DNA of 12,339 nt from Anaerolineae bacterium (GTDB taxonomy: Bacteria > Chloroflexota > Anaerolineae > 4572-78 > J111). Shown one piece after another: positions 9,101 through 12,339 of the stretch (positions within the stretch are counted from its first letter, which is position 1; each line of letters opens with the position of its first letter). The DNA is taken from NCBI GenBank assembly GCA_020433835.1, contig JAGRBY010000170.1, positions 1 through 12,339 of the forward strand, given 5' to 3'. The position numbers and the translations under genes are program-made. A model generated the notes under the pieces. The model saw only the letters and a list, made by a program, of their open reading frames with translations. It did not search any database and was not told the DNA's origin.

Positions 9101-12100
9101 AGCGAGGCATATGGCCTGCATCCCAGCCTGCTGGATGGGGTACTGCAAAGCGTGATTGGGATCATGGATGACAGCCGTCAACCGTCAAAAATGTATCTGC
9201 CCTTTGCGGTGGAGGCGGTCAACATCTATAAGGCGTTGCCGAAGGAGGGATACGCCTATGTGCAGTACAGCGCTGAGGTGGAGCCAAGTGAGACAGTCCT
9301 GACCTATGACCTCAGGTTGACCGATGAACAGGGAGAGGTCTGTGTATCCTTACAGGGCTTGACGCTGCAGGCGATATCTGAACCCACTCAACCCAGTCTT
9401 CTTTACAGCACCCCGGACTGGCAACTCAAGCCGCTGGCGGAAGGTGAGGCTGACCCCAGCGAGGCGAAAAGGGAGACTATGCTGCTGCTGGTTGGCCTGG
9501 ACCAGGCTGTCATTGAGACCCTCCGCACCACCTTCGACCAGACCAGACTCATCATGTTGGATCCGACCCAGGCCACAAGCTTGGTGCAGCAGGTCTGGCC
9601 CCATCTCAAGGCTGTTGTCGAACAGAAGGCTAAGACAACGCACCATATCCTGGTAGTGGCCGCGGACAGCGTGGAGCGATATCAGTACGCGCCGCTGGCC
9701 GGTTTGCTGAGGACAGCCCAACTGGAACAGCCGAACGTTCAGGGCAAGGTCATCACGGTTACAAACCTCACCACAGATAGGCTAATCGCTTTGATAGGTC
9801 GAGAGATGAGATCGGACAGTTTTCAAGATGCGGAGGTGCGGTATGATGCAGCCGGAACCCGAACGGTCAATACCCTGCGCGAGCTTGCGGTCAATGCTCT
9901 GGAGAAGACAACCTACCTCAAACCGGGTGGGGTGTACTGGATTACGGGTGGGCTGGGCGGATTGGGCCGCATTTTCGCCCGGCACTTGTTGGAGCAAGGC
10001 GACAACATCACCGTCATCCTGAGCGGTAGGTCGGCGCTAGATGAAGCCGGCCAGCAGCACCTGGCCGAGTTGAACGGGCTGGGCGGAACGGTGGTCTATC
10101 TCTCCGCTGATGTCAGTCTAAAGGCAGAGGTAGAGCGGGTGGTACAAACCATACGAGCAGAGTACGGCCGCCTGAACGGCATCATCCACAGCGCCGGGGT
10201 TATCCGAGACAGCTTCATCCTCAACAAGACCGAGGCGGAAATCGAAGCGGTGCTGGCTCCCAAGGTGAGTGGCCTGCTCAATATCGATGAAGCCACCCAG
10301 AACGAGGAGCTTGATTTTGTAGCGCTTTTTTCCTCCATTGCCGGAGTGCTGGGCAACATTGGCCAGGCCGACTATGCCGCAGCCAATGCCTTCTTGGATG
10401 CCTTTGCTCAACACCGTCAAGGATTGGTCGAGGCGGGTCAGCGCTCGGGCCGGACGCTGGCCATCAACTGGCCGCTTTGGACTGAGGGCGGGATGAGGGT
10501 TGATGACCAGAGCCTGACCTTGATGAAGCGCCAAACCGGGATGACCCCGCTGTCAACAGAAGTTGGCCTGCATGCCTTTGAGACTGTGATGGCTACGAAT
10601 CAGACGCAGATTTTGGTCGCCCCCGGCCAAGTGGATACACTCAGACAACGGCTGCTGGCCGAGGGGCAGAGGCCGGCAACACCCAACTCGGCCCAGAAGC
10701 TACATAGCAACGACATCCAGTTGCTGGCGGCTAAAGTCCAGGCAGAGCTGACCCAGACGGTATCAGCAGTCCTGAAGATCAAGGCCGAAGAGCTGGCTGA
10801 GGATGAAACACTGAGCGAGTATGGCTTTGACTCCATCACCCTGACCGAGTTGGCCAACCGGCTCAATGACAACTATCAGTTAGCGTTGATGCCAACCCTC
10901 TTCTTTGAGTACAACACCTTGGCCTCGCTCGGTCGTTACCTGGCCGAGCATTATTCAGACGTTTTAAGATCGCATTTTCAACTTAAATCAGAAGCCAGAC
11001 CCGCTGCTTTACCGATGATTAAGCCGCCTCCAAAACCTATCGCCAAGTCTCGTTTTCGGTTTGGGGCCAACCCAATTAGCCGGTCGGTTCAGCCGGAACC
11101 GGTGGCCATCATCGGAATGAGTGGGCGACTGCCAGGCTCACCAGACCTGGAGACCTTCTGGCAGCAGTTGGTAGATGGACAGGACCTGATCCGCGAAATC
11201 CCGTCAGGCCGCTGGGACTGGCGCGTCTATGACGGCGACCCGTCCAGCGAAACCAACAAACCCCAGGTCAAGTGGGGTGGCTTTATTGATGATGTGGATA
11301 AATTCGATGCCGCTTTCTTCAAAATTTCACCCCGTGAAGCGGAGTTGATGGACCCCCAACAGCGTCTCTGGCTGCAAACAGTCTGGCACACCATCGAAGA
11401 TGCCGGCTATGCACCCCGCCAGTTAGCCGGCACGCGGACCGGTATTTTTGTCGGGGTGGCCACCAACGATTATCAGGAGTTACTGCGAACACATCGGAAT
11501 GACACTGAAGCCCATGCTGCCACCGGCTTGAGCCACTCGGTGCTGGCCAACCGCATTTCCTATTTGCTCGATTTGCACGGTCCCAGTGAGCCTATTGATA
11601 CCGCCTGTTCCAGCTCGCTGGTGGCCCTCCATCGGGCGGTTGAAGCCCTCCACAGCGGCAGTTGTGAATTGGCTATTGTCGGCGGGGTCAACCTCATCCT
11701 GACCCCCACAAATCACATGGTTTTCAGCAAAGCCGGGATGTTATCGGAAGATGGGCGCTGCAAGACCTTTGACCAGCGAGCCAATGGCTATGTCCGGGCT
11801 GAAGGGGTGGGAGCTATTTTTCTGAAGCCGTTGACCCAGGCCGAGGCGGATGGCGATCAGATCTACGCTGTTATCCGAGGCACGGCCGAGAACCACGGCG
11901 GCCAGGCCACTTCTCTCACTGCGCCCAACCCGAAGGCGCAGGCCGACTTACTCGTCAGAGCCTACCAGCAAGCGAACATCGACCCAGCCACAGTCGGCTA
12001 CATTGAGGCCCATGGCACCGGGACCGCGTTGGGCGACCCGATTGAGATCAACGGCTTGAAGCAAGCCTTTGCCATGCTGTATCAGCAGTGGGACAAGGAA

Positions 12101-12339
12101 GTCCCAGCCGAGCCGCACTGTGGCCTTGGCTCAGTTAAGAGCAACATCGGTCATCTGGAAGCGGCGGCCGGCATTGCTGGGGTACTGAAGGTCCTGTTGG
12201 CCCTCAAACACCGGACCCTGCCCGCCAGTATCAACTTCGAGCAGCAGAACGCCTACATCGACCTAGATAACAGTCCGTTTTATCTGGTGACCGAAAATCG
12301 GCCCTGGCCGTCGCTACTGAATAAAGCGGGACAACCAAC
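2..12339 (+). CDS. Interior of a giant trans-AT modular polyketide synthase (partial at both ends)
   Basis: One open frame runs from base 2 to the window edge without a stop, about 4,112 codons, so both the true start and end lie outside. Domains in order are ACP-like remnant, LD, DH, KR, ACP, KS, LD, ACP, DH-like, KS, LD, DH, KR, ACP, KS. No GHSxG-type acyltransferase is present. After each complete KS comes only a short linker domain ending in a YPFAxxRYW-like motif, as in trans-AT synthases, so malonyl units must come from a separate AT protein. All three KSs keep the Cys-His-His triad, both KRs keep Lys-Ser-Tyr-Asn, and three ACPs keep the DS attachment site, so the line looks functional. 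It should act as a cytoplasmic homodimeric assembly line. No signal peptide or membrane segment was seen. The product cannot be identified from this fragment. Internal Met codons are not convincing starts because domain homology continues across them. Confidence 0.97.
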   Translation, partial: MAGYGLDPVQLSRLKTMVEARYAGELPLALFAGQASVVIVARHLAARAGDQAIPQPPLSLASLAYTLQVGREAMEARLALVVSSGEELVERLTQYDQKQASMASMASMASMASMEGVYQGTTKTNQQTANLLIEGAPGTAFIKAVVDNQELEKLAQLWVAGVEINWGLLYGTKQPRRISLPTYPFAQERYWLPNNEQLAKNNEQNLSPFSILHSPFLLHPLVHRNTSTLEEQCFRSTFTGTEFFLADHRVQGKKVLPGVAHLEMARAAGALALEDLPVSRLKEVVWLRPLVVDEAVEVQLGLYPAESGEIAFEVSSSGLVHSQGKLAVSQAAAPEPLDIPAIQARCQTTVAGADVYARFEAIELKLGPAFRGLIQLSYNEAEVLAQLRLPAGVDQEGYHLPPSLLDAALQATVGLKMSHGAEGQSLQLPFAVEAVNLYGEVPAKGYAYVRYSPGGESASNAVKYDVTLTDDQGGVCVALRGFSARAVVGPVEPELLYSAPDWQVKPLVEGEADPSAAQTETTLLLVGLDQDVVETLATSFEPVKVIALDSTDVTKLVRQSWSYLKAIFEQTGAKAAHHILVVVAADSLARHQYAPLAGLLKTARLEQPNFQGKVISAANLHTDRLISVLRREMKPNRFQDTDVWYDETGSRQVKVLRELKLTTPEQGSYLRPDGVYWLTGGLGGLGRIFARYLLEQGDNITLILSGRSALDEAGEQQLAELHQLGGTVAYLPVDVSLKAEVEQAVQTITAQYGALNGLIHSAGVVRDSFILNKTEAELEAVLAPKVSGLLNLDEATQAEPLDFVVLFSSLAGVLGNLGQADYAAANAFLDAFAQHRQALVEAGQRSGRTLAINWPLWAEGGMTVAEQSLILMERQTGLSALPTDVGLQAFETVMASTHNQVLIAAGALETLRHKLLTGPLTPTAPSPAMEQDTADNPLLAEKTQAALTQLVSTVLKIKVEDLSGYKRLSEYGFDSLTLTELANRLNDRYQLALMPTIFFEHNTLASLSRFLAEQHADVLAAHFHAQSETKTVAAPQGVPSPKPIAKSRFRSAPHPQSSRRPLQPEPVAIIGMSGRLPGSPDLDTFWQHLITGTDLISEIPPDRWDWQAYYGDPYSETNKTRAKWGGFIEDVDKFDAAYFKISPREAELMDPQQRLWLQTVWHTIEDASYAPSLLAGSLTGIFVGVATHDYQELLLSQRPDLHPHSATGMSHSVLANRSSYLLDLHGPSEAIDTACSSSLVAIHRAVEALHSGSCHLAIAGGVNLILTPQLHLAFSQAGMLAEDGRCKSFDHRANGYVRGEGVGAIFLKPLAQAEADGDHIYAVIRATAENHGGQATSLTAPNPKAQADLLIKAYQQANIDPATVGYIEAHGTGTALGDPIEINGLKQAFAQLYQQWSKTMPTQPHCGLGAVKTNIGHLETAAGIAGILKVLLALKHQTLPASINFEQQNPYINLDNSPFYLVTETQAWQPLQNETGQPSPRRAGVSSFGFGGANAHIVLEEYQEIGSREPGAGGGQPQVIVLSAKDEERLRAYAQALLAYVEANSDGSLPELAYTLQVGREAMDARLAVVVSSLDELVERLRQYDQTPTAIEHFYVGNATISPHKSALRLGGNPGKAFINAALAERDFALLAQLWVAGVEVDWTQLYGAETPHRISLPTYPFARKRYWVDAQSKPAQHRGNALNQLRDPGVSLVDPNHVSEAETRPALATRIRLKPPTAVLSNGPVEETPSHNAAKDNHPTFQSKSERPPLTRDPDLGEYKPQTAVVQSVQLAPDLPAGKIKAIVQQTVAEALYLAADELDENKRFFDLGLDSILGAEIISTLTERLGLKISVSKLYEYSSVKELVDYLIGLVRTSPTLPARSEGRDEPVEQRGAEATTMPPSTIPGQAQLEVPDYRRAYSIESRGSLSAKTDIVEEFDLDGEADLCLRDHRLYGEQLMPTDRYLELVYQGVKRLFGFASVSLSQVHLVNPLIVGVGQTRRIRLNYRRAEASLHFTISSAASTSDADFRLHVKGDIQAIAVQPIKNEVYQAYWNDYEQQFGDAAVYDGLSHLTQLGPFYQTIKVLTLKGNVAISQLALSSVASQVRDEFSLNPAIVNGLLVTALTFARRLTGIETGVFLPTLIDQVLIYQALADEMYTGLVELREVKENGVKFDAELIDSADRVVLSLQGLQVKHITEAEFRTKLMPLKSSEDNRTDHQSSEATVHMNSLPTSPSEPTPSRTEDKIAIIGMSGRFPGAKTLAEFWDNLTGGVDSITEIPSSRWDAARYYAPDRQLTGRTCSKWGGFLEDIDCFDAAFFNISPLEAEQMDPQQRLFLEACWTALEDAGYAPSALARVKCGVFVGASVSDYGQALQQVGLAHTAQAFMGLNPAILAARIAYFLNLTGPSIALDTACSSSLVAIHQACQSLRQGESDLALAGGVALMVTPQLHIKTSQAMMLSPTGRCRPFDQQADGIGLGEGVGVVVLKPYAAAIRDKDPIYGVILGSGINQDGRTNGITAPNGQSQRELAIQVYKTAHINPSTISYVEAHGTGTRLGDPIEIDALTEAFRQFTTEKGYCAIGSVKSNIGHTTMAAGVAGLIKVLLSFKHHQLPPSINFEQANDHINFADTPFYVTTELQDWPAKDNQPRRAAVSSFGFSGTNAHLVVEAYQDQGLGFRVQDSGAGPQLIVLSAKNEDRLRDYAQKLLTYLEANSDVSLVSLAYTLQAGREAMKSRLALVVATPAELRDKLTYYLANKSDLLGIYQGHLKADKARLDLLTEGDEAKVFVELLIKNGKLEKLAQLWVSGIEIEWTLLYPNYTPRRISLPTYPFARERYWLPSNEQLARNNDQTHSQFTIHNSQFTIHNSQFRLHPLVHQNISDLEEQRFSTIFTGAEFFLSDHRVQGEKVLPGVAYLEMARAAGELAVRGQVVTQIKDMVWVRPLVVKDEPLETQLSLTLTESSEVSYEVRTLDDERQPVVHSQGKLVVGEVGEETHIIDLGAIRQRCPETKTGKGCYQHFNQRGMAYGPTFQVIEEVVGNKREALARLRLPAGVGSEAYGLHPSLLDGVLQSVIGIMDDSRQPSKMYLPFAVEAVNIYKALPKEGYAYVQYSAEVEPSETVLTYDLRLTDEQGEVCVSLQGLTLQAISEPTQPSLLYSTPDWQLKPLAEGEADPSEAKRETMLLLVGLDQAVIETLRTTFDQTRLIMLDPTQATSLVQQVWPHLKAVVEQKAKTTHHILVVAADSVERYQYAPLAGLLRTAQLEQPNVQGKVITVTNLTTDRLIALIGREMRSDSFQDAEVRYDAAGTRTVNTLRELAVNALEKTTYLKPGGVYWITGGLGGLGRIFARHLLEQGDNITVILSGRSALDEAGQQHLAELNGLGGTVVYLSADVSLKAEVERVVQTIRAEYGRLNGIIHSAGVIRDSFILNKTEAEIEAVLAPKVSGLLNIDEATQNEELDFVALFSSIAGVLGNIGQADYAAANAFLDAFAQHRQGLVEAGQRSGRTLAINWPLWTEGGMRVDDQSLTLMKRQTGMTPLSTEVGLHAFETVMATNQTQILVAPGQVDTLRQRLLAEGQRPATPNSAQKLHSNDIQLLAAKVQAELTQTVSAVLKIKAEELAEDETLSEYGFDSITLTELANRLNDNYQLALMPTLFFEYNTLASLGRYLAEHYSDVLRSHFQLKSEARPAALPMIKPPPKPIAKSRFRFGANPISRSVQPEPVAIIGMSGRLPGSPDLETFWQQLVDGQDLIREIPSGRWDWRVYDGDPSSETNKPQVKWGGFIDDVDKFDAAFFKISPREAELMDPQQRLWLQTVWHTIEDAGYAPRQLAGTRTGIFVGVATNDYQELLRTHRNDTEAHAATGLSHSVLANRISYLLDLHGPSEPIDTACSSSLVALHRAVEALHSGSCELAIVGGVNLILTPTNHMVFSKAGMLSEDGRCKTFDQRANGYVRAEGVGAIFLKPLTQAEADGDQIYAVIRGTAENHGGQATSLTAPNPKAQADLLVRAYQQANIDPATVGYIEAHGTGTALGDPIEINGLKQAFAMLYQQWDKEVPAEPHCGLGSVKSNIGHLEAAAGIAGVLKVLLALKHRTLPASINFEQQNAYIDLDNSPFYLVTENRPWPSLLNKAGQP
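170..577 (+). other. Linker domain LD1 (KS-to-AT-type linker of a trans-AT module)
   Basis: This is the small structural domain that follows a KS when the AT is supplied in trans. It contains LAYTLQVGREAMEARLALVV near residues 64-83, then a variable middle, then LAQLWVAGVEINW and the end motif SLPTYPFAQERYW (residues 179-191). The same landmarks recur in LD2 and LD3. It is unusual in two ways: the N-terminal IVLSAK strand is missing and replaced by the ACP-like segment, and the variable middle contains five Ala-Ser-Met repeats. It is followed by a heptamer-derived linker and DH1. Confidence 0.85.
299..344 (+). repeat. Five-copy 9-bp tandem repeat encoding (Ala-Ser-Met)5
   Basis: Five units of CTTCGATGG (the last two CCTCGATGG) run from 300 to 344 and encode Ala-Ser-Met five times (residues 100-114). 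The unit is a multiple of three, so copy-number change would lengthen or shorten the linker without shifting the frame. It lies in the variable middle of LD1. The equivalent positions of LD2 and LD3 have no such array. Confidence 0.95.
581..648 (+). repeat. Composite 7-bp tandem repeat at the LD1/DH1 junction
   Basis: Bases 581-615 read as five degenerate 7-mers related to AACAATG, including an exact 10-base repeat (AACAATGAAC at 581 and 602, 21 bp apart). They are followed by four perfect CTCCATT units at 621-648. The encoded linker shows a 7-residue period (NNEQLAK, then NNEQ) and then SPFSILHSPF. It sits between the YPFAQERYW end of LD1 and the LHPLV start of DH1. The homologous junction at 8456-8546 has the same degenerate part but a different perfect 7-mer. 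Seven bases is not a multiple of three, so single-unit change would alter the frame. Confidence 0.93.
653..1465 (+). other. Dehydratase domain DH1
   Basis: A double-hotdog dehydratase that removes water from a beta-hydroxyacyl-ACP to give an alpha,beta-unsaturated thioester. It begins at LHPLV (residue 218). The HxxxGxxxxP motif reads HRVQGKKVLP with catalytic His at residue 248. The second-hotdog motif is SLLDAALQ with catalytic Asp at residue 406. The usual YGPxF element is LGPAF here (residue 366). The length of about 270 residues is normal. It lies between LD1 and KR1 and should work on the hydroxyl made by KR1 on ACP1. All catalytic residues are present, so I expect it to be active. Confidence 0.93.
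1484..2740 (+). other. Ketoreductase domain KR1 (B-type)
   Basis: An NADPH-dependent short-chain-dehydrogenase-type domain reducing the beta-keto group on ACP1. It begins at LLYSAPDW (residue 495) with a structural subdomain, followed by the catalytic half with the nucleotide-binding motif TGGLGGLG (residues 679-686). Catalytic residues are Lys785 (LAPKVSG), Ser809 (FSSLAG), Tyr822 and Asn826 (DYAAANAF). GVVRD keeps the Asp (residue 767) at the diagnostic second-Asp position of B-type KRs, and the A-type Trp eight residues before Tyr is Leu, so a D-configured hydroxyl is predicted. The KR2 sequence at 9398-10650 is highly similar. Confidence 0.93.
2837..3050 (+). other. Acyl carrier protein ACP1
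   Basis: The carrier domain of the first DH-KR module. The phosphopantetheine site is in YGFDSLTL with Ser at residue 975 (codon at 2924). It is followed by LANRLNDRYQ and MPTIFFEHNTLASL, a carrier type repeated almost exactly in ACP3. It is joined to KS1 by a linker of about 45 residues containing PKPIAKSRFR, also present before KS3. It presents the enoyl intermediate made by KR1 and DH1 to KS1. Confidence 0.94.
3188..4507 (+). other. Ketosynthase domain KS1
   Basis: A thiolase-fold condensing domain that extends the chain by decarboxylative Claisen condensation. It starts at EPVAIIGMSGRLPG and ends at SSFGFGGANAHIVLEEY. The triad is complete: Cys1235 (DTACSSS), His1370 (EAHGTGT) and His1417 (TNIGHLE). 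It contains ENHGGQATSLTAPNP and YLLDLHGPSEAIDTACSSS, typical of trans-AT KSs. It is very similar to KS3 along its length and clearly different from KS2. KS1 and KS3 both follow a DH-KR-ACP block, which fits the known tendency of trans-AT KSs to group by the incoming substrate, here probably an enoyl chain. One difference is ANRSSY where KS3 has ANRISY. Confidence 0.96.
4517..4541 (+). repeat. Short G-rich 7-bp repeat at the KS1/LD2 junction
   Basis: Two perfect GGGAGCC units (4517-4530) are followed by the related GGGGGCA and a further G run. They encode a Gly-rich linker (IGSREPGAGGG) between the KS1 end motif and the IVLSAK start of LD2. The same junction after KS2 (7956-7983) carries a different 7-mer. 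It is short, so it is the weakest of the arrays. Confidence 0.7.
4556..5005 (+). other. Linker domain LD2
   Basis: The post-KS linker of the KS1 module. It opens with IVLSAKDEERLRAYAQALL, continues with LAYTLQVGREAMDARLAVVV and LAQLWVAGVEVDW, and closes with SLPTYPFARKRYW. At about 150 residues it is far too short to contain an AT, which is direct evidence for AT action in trans. Instead of a DH it is followed by a disordered-looking linker and ACP2. Confidence 0.9.
5006..5338 (+). other. Low-complexity interdomain linker between LD2 and ACP2
   Basis: About 110 residues with no recognisable domain, rich in Pro, Gln, Ser, Thr, Asn and charged residues and poor in long hydrophobic stretches. 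The frame stays open throughout and no promoter, terminator or RNA gene was seen. It probably acts as a flexible tether. It stands where the other modules have DH and KR, consistent with loss or absence of those domains in this module. Confidence 0.7.
5339..5563 (+). other. Acyl carrier protein ACP2, different in type from ACP1 and ACP3
   Basis: The carrier domain of the non-reducing KS1 module. The attachment motif is FFDLGLDSILGAEII with Ser at residue 1813 (codon at 5438), followed by LGLKISVSKLYEYSSVKELVDYL. This pattern (GLDSI, then GLxI and LYxYxxxxEL) resembles the carriers used in beta-branching in trans-AT systems. However, the Trp typical of those ACPs, seven residues after Ser in the remembered consensus, is Ile here, so a beta-branching role is only a possibility. 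It differs strongly from ACP1 and ACP3 (YGFDS, MPTxFFE), showing a separate origin. Confidence 0.92.
5741..6535 (+). other. DH-fold domain with catalytic Asp replaced by Asn, placed after an ACP
   Basis: This region follows the DH pattern end to end. DHRLYGEQLMP keeps the HxxxGxxxxP motif (His1931). VHLVNPLIVG matches the strand VVWLRPLVVD of DH1. LGPFYQTI matches YGPxFQ (residue 2055). LNPAIVNGLL aligns with LHPSLLDGVLQ of DH2 and puts Asn2097 where the catalytic Asp should be. An intact His with Asp lost is, from family knowledge, a trait of DH-like domains that shift double bonds or close pyran rings, and of structural DH-like folds such as branching domains. The order ACP, DH-like, KS is also unusual, since DHs normally precede their ACP. 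Parts are visibly AT-richer than neighbouring KS code. The exact function cannot be decided from sequence alone. Confidence 0.72.
6536..6673 (+). other. Ser/Thr/Pro-rich linker before KS2
   Basis: About 45 residues with many Ser, Thr, Pro and Glu between the DH-like domain and KS2. A Met codon occurs at 6620, but there is no frame interruption and no clear ribosome-binding sequence, so a new gene start here is not supported. It lacks the PKPIAKSRFR motif found before KS1 and KS3. Confidence 0.65.
6674..7950 (+). other. Ketosynthase domain KS2, of a different sequence type from KS1 and KS3
   Basis: A condensing domain starting at KIAIIGMSGRFPG and ending at SSFGFSGTNAHLVVEAY. The triad is intact: Cys2394 (DTACSSS), His2529 (EAHGTGT) and His2569 (SNIGHTT). 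It differs from KS1 and KS3 at many diagnostic spots: GINQDGRTNGITAPNGQSQ instead of AENHGGQATSLTAPNPKAQ, IGHTTMAAGVAG instead of IGHLETAAGIAG, and GFMGLNP-like text around residue 2365 instead of ATGMSHS. It receives the product of the KS1-ACP2-DH-like unit, so its distinct type supports an unusual incoming substrate, possibly branched or still bearing a beta-keto group. Confidence 0.95.
7956..7983 (+). repeat. Four-unit 7-bp repeat at the KS2/LD3 junction
   Basis: The units are AGGGCTT, AGGGTTC, AGGGTTC and AGGATTC, followed by AGGGG. They encode QGLGFRVQDS between the KS2 end motif and the LIVLSAK start of LD3. The position is equivalent to 4517-4541 after KS1, but the unit is different. 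If one unit were gained, translation would stop at TAA 8017. If one were lost, it would stop at TGA 8001. Confidence 0.9.
8000..8449 (+). other. Linker domain LD3
   Basis: The post-KS linker of the KS2 module. It reads LIVLSAKNEDRLRDYAQKLL, then LAYTLQAGREAMKSRLALVV, then LAQLWVSGIEIEW, and ends SLPTYPFARERYW. It is about 150 residues with no AT. Its second half and the following junction match LD1 and the LD1/DH1 junction closely, marking the second copy of the duplicated module. Confidence 0.9.
8456..8546 (+). repeat. Composite 7-bp tandem repeat at the LD3/DH2 junction, seven perfect ATTCACA units
   Basis: Degenerate 7-mers AGCAATG, AACAATT, AGCCAGG, AACAATG and ACCAAAC occupy 8456-8490. 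Seven perfect ATTCACA units follow at 8493-8541, with a partial unit to 8546. Three units make 21 bp, so the protein carries a repeating heptapeptide, SQFTIHN, between LD3 and DH2. The degenerate part matches 581-615, but the perfect unit differs from CTCCATT there. The plus-strand array is open in all three frames. One extra unit would bring translation to TGA at 8578, and one fewer to TAG at 8583, both directly after the array. Confidence 0.97.
8549..9370 (+). other. Dehydratase domain DH2
   Basis: A double-hotdog dehydratase of the KS2 module, starting at LHPLV (residue 2850). The HxxxGxxxxP motif is HRVQGEKVLP with His2880, YGPTF is at residue 3005, and SLLDGVLQ carries catalytic Asp3045. 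It closely resembles DH1, about 7.9 kb upstream, and has no missing catalytic residue. It should dehydrate the hydroxyl made by KR2 while the chain is on ACP3. Confidence 0.93.
9398..10650 (+). other. Ketoreductase domain KR2 (B-type)
   Basis: An NADPH-dependent ketoreductase. It starts at LLYSTPDW (residue 3133) and has TGGLGGLG at residues 3315-3322. Lys3421 (LAPKVSG), Ser3445 (FSSIAG), Tyr3458 and Asn3462 are all in place. GVIRD keeps the B-type Asp (residue 3403), and the A-type Trp position is Leu. It should give a D-configured hydroxyl that DH2 then removes. Stretches are almost identical to KR1 in both protein and DNA, for example APLAGLL and AINWPLW, supporting recent duplication or gene conversion. 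Confidence 0.93.
10742..10955 (+). other. Acyl carrier protein ACP3
   Basis: The carrier domain of the KS2 module. Its site YGFDSITL has Ser at residue 3611 (codon at 10832), followed by LANRLNDNYQ and MPTLFFEYNTLASL. It is nearly the same as ACP1 and unlike ACP2. A linker with PKPIAKSRFRF leads to KS3, as between ACP1 and KS1. Confidence 0.94.
11096..12339 (+). other. Ketosynthase domain KS3 (truncated by the window end)
   Basis: A condensing domain starting at EPVAIIGMSGRLPG. It has Cys3869 (DTACSSS), His4004 (EAHGTGT) and His4051 (SNIGHLE), so the full triad is present before the window ends, shortly before the C-terminal FGFGGANAH motif. It is highly similar to KS1, including AENHGGQATSLTAPNP. 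It should accept the enoyl chain from ACP3 and begin the next module outside the window. Confidence 0.95.

Larger units (their letters stand above)
8090..12339 (+). repeat. Module-scale direct repeat, copy 2 (LD-DH-KR-ACP-KS)
   Basis: The second copy of the block at about 170-4430, in the same orientation and domain order, with small length differences in the linkers and in the repeat arrays. The KS1-LD2-ACP2-DH-like-KS2 segment between the copies is not part of the repeated unit, apart from the general KS and LD homology. Confidence 0.85.

Overview
The whole window is one uninterrupted plus-strand reading frame (codons starting at base 2, about 4,112 codons) with no stop, no start and no intergenic gap. 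It is the interior of a very large modular polyketide synthase (PKS). It holds three ketosynthases (KS), three KS-to-AT-type linker domains (LD), two dehydratases (DH), two ketoreductases (KR), three complete acyl carrier proteins (ACP) and no acyltransferase. This is the layout of a trans-AT PKS, in which a separate AT protein loads the extender units. Trans-AT clusters occur in many bacteria. The tracts of short tandem repeats, several of 7 bp, and the mixed base composition suggest a repeat-rich, possibly uncultivated bacterium, but I cannot name a phylum from the sequence.

Layout (residues counted from base 2): an ACP-like remnant with Pro at the Ser position (2-160); LD1 (170-577); DH1 (653-1465); KR1 (1484-2740); ACP1 (2837-3050); KS1 (3188-4507); LD2 (4556-5005); a Pro/Gln/Ser-rich linker; ACP2 (5339-5563); an unusual DH-fold domain with the catalytic Asp replaced by Asn (5741-6535); KS2 (6674-7950); LD3 (8000-8449); DH2 (8549-9370); KR2 (9398-10650); ACP3 (10742-10955); KS3 (11096 to window end, truncated). 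The block LD-DH-KR-ACP-KS occurs twice, about 7.9 kb apart, and looks like a module duplication.

Inferred chemistry: the two DH-KR modules reduce a beta-keto group with B-type KRs and dehydrate it, giving alpha,beta-unsaturated intermediates that are passed to the near-identical KS1 and KS3. Between them lies a non-reducing module (KS1-LD2-ACP2) followed by the DH-like domain. It should leave a beta-keto or specially modified unit, which is then accepted by KS2, a KS of clearly different sequence type.

The most unusual DNA feature is a set of tandem repeats placed in interdomain linkers: a 9-bp array in LD1, and 7-bp arrays at two KS/LD junctions and both LD/DH junctions. The homologous junctions carry different 7-bp units. 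Because 7 is not a multiple of 3, gain or loss of one unit in the three clearest arrays would shift the frame, and off-frame stops lie within roughly 20 to 100 bp downstream. These arrays are therefore candidate phase-variation sites inside a megasynthase gene. That function is inference.
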